Positions 8,339 to 15,832 of a stretch of DNA of 64,000 nucleotides are shown here, one piece after another; positions within the stretch are counted from its first letter, which is position 1; each line of letters opens with the position of its first letter. The notes below the pieces were generated by a model. The model saw only the letters and a list, made by a program, of their open reading frames with translations, was not told where the DNA came from and ran no database searches. Source of the DNA: Prochlorothrix hollandica PCC 9006 = CALU 1027 (GTDB lineage: Bacteria > Cyanobacteriota > Cyanobacteriia > Prochlorotrichales > Prochlorotrichaceae); NCBI RefSeq assembly GCF_000332315.1, contig NZ_KB235941.1, positions 484,259-548,258 on the forward strand, in the 5' to 3' direction. A program made the position numbers and the translations under genes.

Positions 8339-10863
8339 GTTCACCCCTGTTCCCTGTGTCGTCCCCCCTGTCCCAAGTCCGCGTCTGTCGTTGGGGATTG
8401 GGGTTTTGGTTCCCTCGATCGGTCTGGTGGTTGATCCTGTGGTTGATCATGGTGACGGCCCTGGTGGTGACCCTGGTCTTCAGCTTTCCAGATGCCGCCC
8501 GATCGGCCCCCCTATCCCTCCCCTCAGCCCTAGGCCGTTGGTTCACCCCAGCCCCCCAGATCCCAGAGTCCCCGGTGATCCCCAAGGCTGAACCCGCCGC
8601 CGCCGCCTTTCTGCCTGCCCAGTGTCCCGCCGTCTTGTCCCTGTTGGTCAACCCCGATCGGGCCATGGCAGTAGCTCCCACCGATTGGCCGGGACAAACT
8701 GTTCAAGGCTTAAGCCCTGGGGAAATTCAACGCTACAAAACCAGTCTTTTCAGCAACCTCAGTAGCCACTACGCCGAGGAAATCCAACCCTGGCTTGGTC
8801 AGGAAATCACCTTAGCCATCACCAGCCTCGATCGCGATCGCAATCCCCACAATGGTTTGCAACCGGGCTACCTCATGGCCCTAGAGGTGGCCGATGTGGA
8901 TTTGGCCCAGGACTTTCTGCGCAACTTTTGGCAACGGAAGGCGGTGGCCGGGTTGCGCCTGGAGACGGAGTGGGTGCAGGGGGTGCCGGTGATTCAGGGG
9001 CGATCGGCCCTCACGGGGGTATCAGATTCCCCAGGAATCCCCCTGGCCAGTGCCCTCCTAGGGCGCTATTTTCTGCTGTTTGCCAACGATGGTCAGGTGT
9101 TGCGGGATGCCATTACCAATCTGCAAGTGCCCCAGCTCAGCCTGCTCCACAATCCCGCCTACCGCACTGCCCTCCAGCAGTTGCCCCCCGCCTCCCCGGC
9201 CCTGGCGCTGCTCAACCTGCCGCCGTTCCTCAATTCCTGGCCACAGTCCACGACCCCCTTACCCCCGGCCCTGACCTTGCCCCCGGCCCTGACCTTAGCC
9301 CTGGGTATTCGACCCCAAGCCACCGGTTTAAGCCTCGATACGGTCTTGGTCCCAGCCCTGCTCCCGACTCCTGAATCCACCCTCTCCCCAGCGGCTTCCC
9401 CCGCCCCCCCTCCAGCCCTCACCCCCCTGATCCCCGATACAGCGACCCTCGTGCTCCGCAGCCAGGATCTACCCCAGTTCCTGCACCAAACCCAAGGGAT
9501 CCTCAACCAGTTCGGCCTGGGGCAACTCCTGGGGCACCCCTTAATTCAGGCCATGCAACAGGCCATGCAACAGGCCATGCCTCAGATCTGGGGAGTGGAG
9601 GATCTGGGCACGATCGCCTCCTGGGTCCAGGGAAATTATGTCCTCGCTCTGCTGCCCCCTTGGCCGGGGGACTCTGGCTCCCGTCAACCCCAATTAGCAG
9701 AGAATAACTCAAATTTAGATCTAGAGTGGCTTTTTATAGCTGATAGCACTGCCCCCAGTGCCCCTGCTGCCATTGCCGCCTTGGATCAATGGGTATTAGA
9801 GCAAGGTTTGGATCTCGATCGGGTTCTACTGGACGATCGCCCCGTCACCGCTTGGACCCGCCTCTCCACCCAATCATCCCTTGCCTCTTCCTCAGCGCCG
9901 GTGCGCTTCAGTCTCCAAGTGGCTGGGGTTCACACCACCCTTGCCTTTCCTCAAACCGCCCTCACCGACAGCGCCACCACCTACGAGCTATTCGCCTCAT
10001 CCCTGGAAACCTTAGCCCGTTCCCTGAAGGGCTTGAATCCCCCGACGATCGCCCCAGATTTAGTTACCCCAGATTTAGCAGCCCCAGATTTAGTTACCCC
10101 AGATTTAGTTACCCAAGATTTAGTTACCCAAGATTTAGTCACTCAAGATTTAGTCACTCAAGATTTAGTTACTCAAGATTTAGTTACTCAAGATTTAGTT
10201 ACTCAAGATTTAGTTACCTACAATTTAACAAATCCCAATTTAGTCACCCAAGATTTAGAAACCCAAGATTTAATAGACCAAAAATTAATGAACCAACAGT
10301 TAACTACTTCAGATTTGGTAGACCAAGTAAGCCTAGAAGACCCTGGGACGATAGCAGGTTTAGATACAGGTTTAGATACAGGTTTAGATACAGGTTTAGA
10401 TACAGGCTTAGATACAGGTTTAGATACAGGCTTAGATACAGGCTTAGATACAGATTTAGATACAGATTTAGATACAGATTTAGATACAGGTTTAGATACA
10501 GGTTTAGATACAGGTTTAGATACAGGTTTAGATACAGGTTTAGATACAGGTTTAGATACACCAGAAACCCTGGCAACAGAACTCTTGGGGGACTTTGGGG
10601 GGGATCCTACGATCGAGCCAACCTTAATCCCCAACGACAATACCCCCATCCCCAGCTCCCTGTACCTCAACTGGATCCAAAGCCAACCCTTCCTCGAACA
10701 GGAATTTCCCCTCCTCAAAATCATTGAATTTGCCGGTCAACCCCTGTTTCAGCACCTGGAATCCCTCACCCTCCAAACCCAGCCCCCCGTTAACCCCGAT
10801 CCAGACCTCGATCGCCAGCCCAGCCAACAGGGCAGCATCACCCTAAAATGGCGGCAACCCTAA
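8335..10863 (+). CDS. DUF3352 protein with two long repeat arrays inserted
   Basis: 842 residues. A membrane anchor ([19 protein letters not shown], about residues 35-55) is followed by the DUF3352 opening [18 protein letters not shown] and a long DUF3352 body (cyanobacterial, function unknown; about 550 residues is the usual size). Between roughly residues 575 and 742 lie 18 pentapeptides of type QDLVT and then 17 tetrapeptides GLDT/DLDT, after which the normal C-terminal segment ([19 protein letters not shown]) resumes. The repeats therefore look like insertions into an otherwise standard family member. GTG start overlaps the DUF2062 stop. A periplasmic or lumenal location is inferred from the single N-terminal anchor. 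Confidence 0.85.
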   Translation: MSSPLFPVSSPLSQVRVCRWGLGFWFPRSVWWLILWLIMVTALVVTLVFSFPDAARSAPLSLPSALGRWFTPAPQIPESPVIPKAEPAAAAFLPAQCPAVLSLLVNPDRAMAVAPTDWPGQTVQGLSPGEIQRYKTSLFSNLSSHYAEEIQPWLGQEITLAITSLDRDRNPHNGLQPGYLMALEVADVDLAQDFLRNFWQRKAVAGLRLETEWVQGVPVIQGRSALTGVSDSPGIPLASALLGRYFLLFANDGQVLRDAITNLQVPQLSLLHNPAYRTALQQLPPASPALALLNLPPFLNSWPQSTTPLPPALTLPPALTLALGIRPQATGLSLDTVLVPALLPTPESTLSPAASPAPPPALTPLIPDTATLVLRSQDLPQFLHQTQGILNQFGLGQLLGHPLIQAMQQAMQQAMPQIWGVEDLGTIASWVQGNYVLALLPPWPGDSGSRQPQLAENNSNLDLEWLFIADSTAPSAPAAIAALDQWVLEQGLDLDRVLLDDRPVTAWTRLSTQSSLASSSAPVRFSLQVAGVHTTLAFPQTALTDSATTYELFASSLETLARSLKGLNPPTIAPDLVTPDLAAPDLVTPDLVTQDLVTQDLVTQDLVTQDLVTQDLVTQDLVTQDLVTYNLTNPNLVTQDLETQDLIDQKLMNQQLTTSDLVDQVSLEDPGTIAGLDTGLDTGLDTGLDTGLDTGLDTGLDTGLDTDLDTDLDTDLDTGLDTGLDTGLDTGLDTGLDTGLDTPETLATELLGDFGGDPTIEPTLIPNDNTPIPSSLYLNWIQSQPFLEQEFPLLKIIEFAGQPLFQHLESLTLQTQPPVNPDPDLDRQPSQQGSITLKWRQP
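10054..10323 (+). repeat. 15-bp coding minisatellite, 18 units (xDLVT pentapeptides)
   Basis: Eighteen in-frame 15-bp units, core CAAGATTTAGTTACC. The centre has seven QDLVT copies, with more diverged units at both edges ([20 protein letters not shown]). Divergence increasing toward the edges is the usual signature of expansion from the middle. The units are AT-richer than the surrounding gene. Confidence 0.95.
10357..10560 (+). repeat. 12-bp coding minisatellite, 17 units (GLDT/DLDT)
   Basis: Seventeen in-frame units of GGTTTAGATACA (204 bp): eight GLDT, three DLDT, six GLDT. Only one polymorphic base distinguishes GLDT from DLDT, plus a synonymous T/C. Located 33 bp after the 15-bp array in the same gene. 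Confidence 0.95.
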
Positions 10864-10895
10864 AGCGACCACCCTAACCAACCCCCAGCCATTGC

Positions 10896-11777
10896 CTAAG
10901 TTCCGGCCAGCTTCGCCACCATGGGCAAAAAGAGCGTCACAAAGTAATAGACCAACGGAGCCGTAAACACATAACTATCGGCGCGATCGAGAATCCCCCC
11001 ATGGCCCGGAATCAGATCCCCGGAATCTTTCACCCCCGCATCCCGCTTCATCATCGATTCCGTCAGATCTCCCACTAATCCCGCAATCCCAATCATCAGC
11101 CCCAGGGCCAACCCCGTAAACACCGCCCAGGGCCAATCCAATGCCACCGCACCCCAAATCCCCACCAGAATACTAGCTAAGACCCCATAAACCGCCCCTT
11201 CCACCGTTTTCTTTGGGCTAATGTGCGTTAAACGAGTCCGTCCAAACAAACGGCCCATAATATAGGCTCCAATATCCGTAGCCCAAATACAGAAAAACGC
11301 CAACAACGTCAGACTCAACCCCTCCGGCAAATGGCTAAACCCCTCCCAGGGAAAGGGCCAAAATCCCCCCAAGGGTAAATTACTATCCGCCCCACTCCCC
11401 AACCCCCGCAAACGCACCCAATAGCTGGGCAAATGCCCCCCATAAAACAACCCAAAAATAGAAGTGGCTAAATCAGAAATAGAGGCCAGCTTTGGTTGCA
11501 ATAACAAATAGGTACAAATTAACGTCCCTGCCACCGGTACCACCGCATCCGCTAAAGCGGGAGCCGCAGTACAGACCACTAAAATCACCTGGCTCACCAC
11601 CAGGGTTGTTTTGGCAGCAGGGGAAATATTTTTAGCGCGGGCCAGCTTGAAATATTCCAATAAACCGAAATAAACCAAGAATCCAAAGAATGCTGTAAAA
11701 TACCAACCACCCAGCAAAACCATCCCCAGGGCAATGGCAATGGCAACAATGGTACTGAGGATGCGAATCCAAGGCAT
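10896..11777 (-). CDS. cdsA: Phosphatidate cytidylyltransferase
   Basis: Makes CDP-diacylglycerol from phosphatidate and CTP, the precursor of phosphatidylglycerol in the thylakoid and plasma membrane. The C-terminal signature is present: SMMKRDAGVKDSGDLIPGHG followed by GILDRADS, with the conserved Lys-Asp and His-Gly-Gly...Asp-Arg residues. Multiple hydrophobic helices precede it. The frame extends upstream to a possible start at 11840, but the family begins with a hydrophobic helix, matching MPWIRILSTIVAIAIALG from 11777. Convergent with the DUF3352 gene (32 bp). Confidence 0.93.
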   Translation of the reverse strand: MPWIRILSTIVAIAIALGMVLLGGWYFTAFFGFLVYFGLLEYFKLARAKNISPAAKTTLVVSQVILVVCTAAPALADAVVPVAGTLICTYLLLQPKLASISDLATSIFGLFYGGHLPSYWVRLRGLGSGADSNLPLGGFWPFPWEGFSHLPEGLSLTLLAFFCIWATDIGAYIMGRLFGRTRLTHISPKKTVEGAVYGVLASILVGIWGAVALDWPWAVFTGLALGLMIGIAGLVGDLTESMMKRDAGVKDSGDLIPGHGGILDRADSYVFTAPLVYYFVTLFLPMVAKLAGT

Positions 11778-11950
11778 AGGTAGAAGTCCTGGGAAAATAA
11801 AGGGGGCGCGATCGCAGTCGAAGTCAACATCCAAGGGCATCTCGATGAGTTTCGGCCAGCAGCGAAACCAACTGCCAAAACCCTGATTACCACGTTGCTA
11901 CAGGGACAAAAATCGAATTTTTCGCGGTGCCCTAAGTAGATCGGGGTAAA

Positions 11951-12165
11951 TAAACCAGAACAGAGCCGTGTAACCGTCCCCGGCTCTGGTTTGTAGTCGC
12001 AACTTCAGTCGCTCTGGTCCATAGCGTCCTGGAGGGGAACGACTGAAGTCGTTATTACGAACGTAACCGTACCAGGCATTTAACGAAGATTGATCGTTTC
12101 GGCCTGACATAGCTGAAACCCTTGAAACTCGTTCGCTACCAACCTCGATCGCAGTCTCTGGGACG
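11951..12165 (-). repeat. Dispersed about 200-bp repeat (family 5), inverted copy of 24333-24570
   Basis: The reverse complement of this stretch matches 24333-24570 at roughly 85-90% by eye: GGTAGCGAACGAGTTT, CGATCAATCTTCGTTAAA, GGTTACGTTCGTAATAACGA and GAGCGACTGAAG blocks occur in the same order. It contains small palindromes such as AACGACTGAAGTCGTT. No ORF of note; the element fills the cdsA-cbiT gap. Confidence 0.85.
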
Positions 12166-12187
12166 GTTACCAGAGTGGAAAATTGAT

Positions 12188-12244
12188 TACGCCAACCATT
12201 ACGTCAACCATTACGCTAACCATTACGCCAACCATTACGCCAAC
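12188..12244. repeat. 12-bp tandem repeat (CAACCATTACGC), about 5 copies, overlapping the 3' end of cbiT
   Basis: Five near-identical 12-mers run into the last codons of cbiT; on the minus strand the unit reads GGCGTAATGGTT and its TAA is the cbiT stop codon. Confidence 0.85.
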
Positions 12245-12837
12245 TTTTCACCGCTGAGGATAAACGTGGGATCCAATGCCGCAAAGGTTTGGTGGTTGCC
12301 CCGCTTCTCCAGCCGGTTCACCGACGTTTGCACCACCTCCACATGGCGCACCTGCAACTCTGCAAAACTCTCAGAAATGGTGTACAGACCTTCCAGAGTA
12401 TTGGTGGTGGCCAGGATCCGGCCCTGGTTGCCGAGGCGTTCCCAGGTGGCTTGCAGGATCGTTTTGATGGGACGACCGCCCTCGACGATGACATGGGTGG
12501 GGGTAGTGGTCAGGCTAGACAGACAGTCGGGAGCATTGCCCTCTATGACACTGACATTGGTGACCCCAAAGCGATCGCAGTTGCGGTGAATCAGTTTCAC
12601 CACCTCCCCATCCCGTTCCACCGCTATCACCTGACCCTGGGGACACAACAGCCCCACCTCCACCGGAATCGTACCCGTCCCGGCCCCAATGTCCCACAGC
12701 ACCGAATCACAACAGAGCCGCAGTTGGGACAACATTAAGACCCGCACCTCCCGTTTGCTCATGGGAATACCAGGGAGACGCTCAAAGAGTTGGTCAACAA
12801 TGCCGGGGGTGGTGTGGGGCCAAAGGGAGGGAGCCAT
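12235..12837 (-). CDS. cbiT: Precorrin-6Y C5,15-methyltransferase (decarboxylating), CbiT subunit
   Basis: 200 residues, the size of stand-alone CbiT. Starts with the family-typical GIPMSKREVRVLMLSQLRL; the SAM-binding motif is WDIGAGTGTIPVEVGL, followed by the acidic VIAVERD strand and VIVEGGRP. It methylates C15 and decarboxylates the C12 acetate of precorrin in cobalamin synthesis. In other bacteria it is often fused to CbiE (CobL); here it is separate. The ATG start follows a moderately purine-rich leader. The extreme C-terminus overlaps a tandem repeat that supplies the stop codon. Confidence 0.92.
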   Translation of the reverse strand: MAPSLWPHTTPGIVDQLFERLPGIPMSKREVRVLMLSQLRLCCDSVLWDIGAGTGTIPVEVGLLCPQGQVIAVERDGEVVKLIHRNCDRFGVTNVSVIEGNAPDCLSSLTTTPTHVIVEGGRPIKTILQATWERLGNQGRILATTNTLEGLYTISESFAELQVRHVEVVQTSVNRLEKRGNHQTFAALDPTFILSGEKLA

Positions 12838-12985
12838 GGGACAGTCCGAAAAGGGTTAGATCGGGTTGGATGAGCAGCAAAAATCAGGAGCAAAAATCAG
12901 GAGCAAAAACCAGAACAAAGGCAATCATCAGGGGTGTAGGGATGCCGCATCCCCCCATTCATCGAGGTACCCACAGGGGACAAGA

Positions 12986-14098
12986 CTACAGCAAATGATG
13001 GTAGCGGGGATCGGCCTGGAGCAGCTTGAGACCCTGCTTAATGTCCTGGGAACGGTGCTTCGGCACAATCAACGTCGCATTGCCATCCCGCACCACCACC
13101 ACATCCTCCAAGCCAATGGTCATAATCACTTCATCCGGGTTGCAGTTGTAAACAATACAGCCCTGGCTCTCTAGGGCCACATGATCCCCTAAATCGACAT
13201 TGGGGTTGTCCTCGGTTTTGAGCAACCGCTCCACTGCATTCCAATCCCCCAGGTCATCCCAACCAAAGCGCACGGGCAAAACACAGGCCCGATCGGTCTT
13301 TTCCATCAAGGCATAGTCAATGCTGATTTTGGGCAGGGTGCCATAGGCCGCTACCCCTTGGCGCTCCAGGGCACTGACCAGATCGGGCACATGGCGGCGC
13401 AATTCCCCCAGGGCTGTCCCCGCCTGAAAGACAAAAATTCCCCCGTTCCAGCTAAAGCGCCCACTGGCCAAAAACTCAGCAGCGGTGGCCGCGTCGGGTT
13501 TTTCCGTAAACCGTTTGACCCCATAGGCGGGCAATCCCCCAAAGGTGCCCAGGGCTTCCCCTTGCTCGATGTAGCCGTAGCCTGTGGCGGCATAGGTGGG
13601 CTGAATGCCGAGGGTCGCGATCGCCCCCCGCTCCGCCGCTAACTGAGCCGCCGCCCCCAAGGTTTGCTCAAATTGCTCAGGGCGATCGATCCAATGATCC
13701 GCCGGAAAAAAGCCCACGATCGTTTCCTCGCCCGATCGTGCCGCCACCTCCAAGGTGGCCCAGGTCACCGCCGCCGCCGTATCCCGTCCCTCCGGTTCCA
13801 CCAACAAATTCCCAGCAGGCAACAGGGGCAGTTGGCGCTGCACCCCCGCTTCCAAATGGGCCGCCGTCACCACCCACAAGTTGTCCCAACCCCCCGCAAT
13901 CCCCAGCAACCGTTGGGCCGTCGCCTGGAGCAAGCTGACCCCGCTGCCATCCAAACTTAAAAATTGCTTAGGACTCTCCCGCCGACTCACGGGCCAAAAC
14001 CGTTCCCCCTTGCCCCCTGCCAAAATAATGGGCGTAATCCGGGGCTGTCCCTGGGGGGTGTCAGGGTTGGATCCAGTCTCTTGGGGCTTCACACTCAT
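12986..14098 (-). CDS. manC: Mannose-1-phosphate guanylyltransferase (GDP-mannose pyrophosphorylase)
   Basis: 370 residues, the single-domain form without a fused isomerase. Nucleotidyltransferase signature near the N-terminus: IILAGGKGERFWPVSRRESP followed by KQFLSLDG; later FFPADHWI, GYGYIE, KRFTEKPD and WNGGIFVFQ, all typical of the mannose family. It makes GDP-mannose for extracellular polysaccharide and glycan synthesis. The C-terminus (VVVRDGNATLIVPKHRSQD) corresponds to the usual end of the catalytic domain. It lies about 150 bp upstream (in its own direction) of cbiT; cotranscription is possible but not demonstrated. Confidence 0.92.
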   Translation of the reverse strand: MSVKPQETGSNPDTPQGQPRITPIILAGGKGERFWPVSRRESPKQFLSLDGSGVSLLQATAQRLLGIAGGWDNLWVVTAAHLEAGVQRQLPLLPAGNLLVEPEGRDTAAAVTWATLEVAARSGEETIVGFFPADHWIDRPEQFEQTLGAAAQLAAERGAIATLGIQPTYAATGYGYIEQGEALGTFGGLPAYGVKRFTEKPDAATAAEFLASGRFSWNGGIFVFQAGTALGELRRHVPDLVSALERQGVAAYGTLPKISIDYALMEKTDRACVLPVRFGWDDLGDWNAVERLLKTEDNPNVDLGDHVALESQGCIVYNCNPDEVIMTIGLEDVVVVRDGNATLIVPKHRSQDIKQGLKLLQADPRYHHLL

Positions 14099-14115
14099 AA
14101 TTTCCTAGTCTATGT

Positions 14116-14180
14116 CTTGGGTATGGGCCAGTGGGGTTTCCGCATTAAAGCGGGACAAGATTAACGGGACAGGGGGTCCA
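14116..14180 (-). repeat. Family 2 palindromic element, partial inverted copy
   Basis: Contains TTTCCGCATTAAAGCGGGAC and AAGATTAACGGGACAG, the reverse complement of the conserved right half of the family 2 copies at 21181 and 47569. The palindromic left half is degraded. Confidence 0.7.
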
Positions 14181-14451
14181 TGGTTAGCTACGGTTACACC
14201 AGATCAAGTCCTCTGAATCTCGGTTGCCTAGAATCCCAGTTGCCCATTGTCCCATCAGTATCCCGTCTTATCGGTGTCTGGTGCTGAAACCGCCGCTTAA
14301 TCATTTCTAAATGTAACAAGCCCTCGGTTCCCGTCAACAATCGCCAGTGAACCATTGCACTTTCGCTAAAATCTGGGTACCGTTTAGCCCGAAGCGATCG
14401 CAGAGGTTCCGGAATCAGCGGGTTCTGGGATCAGCGGACATTCCGGGATTA

Positions 14452-14550
14452 CAGCAGTCCTAAATGGGTCGTGTGGTGTGCCCCCTTCGGGGGCACACCA
14501 CACCAAGGGTTTCAGCGATCGAGATGCCTACAACTGATTTAGGGTTGCTG
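14452..14550 (+). mobile_element. Family 1 MITE, copy 1 (99 bp, TA-flanked)
   Basis: Ends CAGCAGTCCTAAAT ... ATTTAGGGTTGCTG form imperfect inverted repeats; flanked by TA on both sides (14450-14451, 14551-14552). The interior has a near-perfect hairpin GTGTGGTGTGCCCCC-TTC-GGGGGCACACCACAC. No ORF. Seven relatives lie in this window. Confidence 0.9.
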
Positions 14551-14650
14551 TATTGGGTTCTGGGATTATTGGGTTCTGGGATTATTGGGTTCTGGGATTA
14601 TTGGGTTCTGGGATTATTGGGTTCTGGGATTATTGGGTTCTGGGAGCATG
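14551..14650. repeat. 16-bp tandem repeat ATTGGGTTCTGGGATT, about 6 copies
   Basis: Nearly perfect 16-mers immediately follow the right TA of MITE copy 1, ending in a diverged unit (GGTTCTGGGAGCATGG). They generate a false 65-residue ORF that reads through from the MITE. Confidence 0.9.
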
Positions 14651-14696
14651 GGGTTGAATAGACCACCCCGGTAGCCATCCCCCAGGCAGTATTATC

Positions 14697-14795
14697 GATC
14701 GTGGTTAACAAATCGCGGTTAACAAATCGCGGTTAACAAATCGCGGTTAACAAATCACGGTTAACAAATCGTGGTTGACAGATCGTGCTCAACAG
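14697..14795. repeat. 14-bp tandem array GGTTAACAAATCGC (six to seven units) upstream of the DGD-motif gene cluster
   Basis: Units ATCGTGGTTAACAA, ATCGCGGTTAACAA (three times), ATCACGGTTAACAA, then diverged GTGGTTGACAG and GTGCTCAACAG. Each unit carries a GTTAAC palindrome at 14-bp spacing. The array ends about 40 bp before the GTG of the first cluster gene, so it occupies the promoter/leader. Function unknown; either a protein-binding array or a neutral minisatellite. Confidence 0.85.
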
Positions 14796-14834
14796 TCTTT
14801 GCTTAACATCGTTTAGGAATGAGGGGTTATAACC

Positions 14835-15260
14835 GTGGCCAACAAGGCAAGCCAAGATTTTCGTGACAAGCTAGCAGGCAACAACATTGCCGAAGCCCTG
14901 CAAATGGCACTGAGTGAGGCGATCGAACTCAAAATCGTCACCTGGGTCTCCGACTCAGATGTGCCCAACTCCCAAAGCACCATCGAAGACGCTGCGCCAT
15001 CCAGCATCATGCGCACCCGCATCAACATTGTTGACGGCGACATCGAAACGGAAATCGGCAGTAAGTTCCTCAGCGATGGTCCCTATGCCGAGTTAAAGGA
15101 TTTCCACATGCAACAGGTCGGGGAAGGACGCACCATTATTCGCCAGAACCTGGAAAGCCTCAAGGATCTCTTTGGCATTTTGATCAACGTGGCCCGTGCC
15201 TCCCAGCAACAAAAACTCCAGGGTTCTAACCAGCCCCATTCCCTCCCCCCCTCCTCCTAA
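14835..15260 (+). CDS. Uncharacterised cyanobacterial protein, DGD-motif family member 1
   Basis: 141 residues, GTG start with GAGGGG 8-11 nt upstream. I do not recognise a named family. N-terminus ANKASQDFRDKLAGNNIAEA is predicted helical; the central segment RTRINIVDGDIETEIGSKFL is followed 22 residues after GD by FHMQQV and a helical end (NLESLKDLFGILINVARA). It is clearly paralogous to the N-terminal domain of the next gene (same order: KEFQEKL/FRDKL, ALSEAIEL/ALSEVVHL, NIVDGDIETEI identical). No signal peptide or membrane segment; cytoplasmic location inferred. First gene of a four-gene, same-strand cluster. Confidence 0.8.
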   Translation: MANKASQDFRDKLAGNNIAEALQMALSEAIELKIVTWVSDSDVPNSQSTIEDAAPSSIMRTRINIVDGDIETEIGSKFLSDGPYAELKDFHMQQVGEGRTIIRQNLESLKDLFGILINVARASQQQKLQGSNQPHSLPPSS

Positions 15261-15436
15261 GGGTCGCCATAAAGAGCGCCATAAAGAGCGCCATAAGAGT
15301 CGCTACATCCAGCAGGACATTCAGGACAATACAAAGGCTCCGGGGTTGCAAACCACAGAGCAAGGTCGATCGCCAGATCCCAGCCCCTGGTGGACTGACA
15401 AAAGATTCTGCATTGGGCGGAGAAACCCGGACCCTA

Positions 15437-15535
15437 CAGCAGTCCTAAATGGGTCGTGTAGTGTGCCCCCTCCGGGGGCACACCACACCAAGGGTTTCAG
15501 CCATCCAGATGCCTACAACTGATTTAGGGTTGCTG
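15437..15535 (+). mobile_element. Family 1 MITE, copy 2 (99 bp, TA-flanked)
   Basis: Same structure as copy 1, flanked by TA. It interrupts another repeated segment (GACTGACAAAAGATTCTGC ... ACCCTA | CCAGCTTTGG); the related uninterrupted segment at 21635-21700 reads CCCTACCGGGTTTTGG, showing the pre-insertion TA. Confidence 0.9.
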
Positions 15536-15832
15536 TACCAGCTTTGGGTCGAGGTAGGGGTCAGGAAGCCGAACCCTGCCGGGGGTGTGGGGTTCTGGCA
15601 AGTTTTGTCACTCACCCAGCCCCAGCCCTCGTCTATGCCTCAGCGGTGATGGGCATGGGATCAACCGGCTTTATGGATCCGACTTAAGCCGATCGCCGAA
15701 TCTGGCCCTGGAGAAGCCCCTCAATCCTGACCAAATCGGCTCAAAAATTAAATGGACAAAATGCAGGCTTGCGCCTATCTTTAACTCACCGTTCCCCCGT
15801 TATTGCCTTGTTTCACCTTGGAGACAGCCATC

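Noticed and set aside
10054..10323. Classical pentapeptide-repeat (beta-helix) domain
   Set aside because: The consensus A(D/N)Lxx needs a small residue at i-2; here it is Gln or Pro, so I record it only as a repeat resembling that period.
14464..14661. Small ORFs beginning MGRVVCP(L/R)RGHTT at 14464, 15449, 21506 and on the minus strand elsewhere
   Set aside because: They are readings of the family 1 MITE hairpin; length and C-terminus differ at each copy and depend on flanking sequence.
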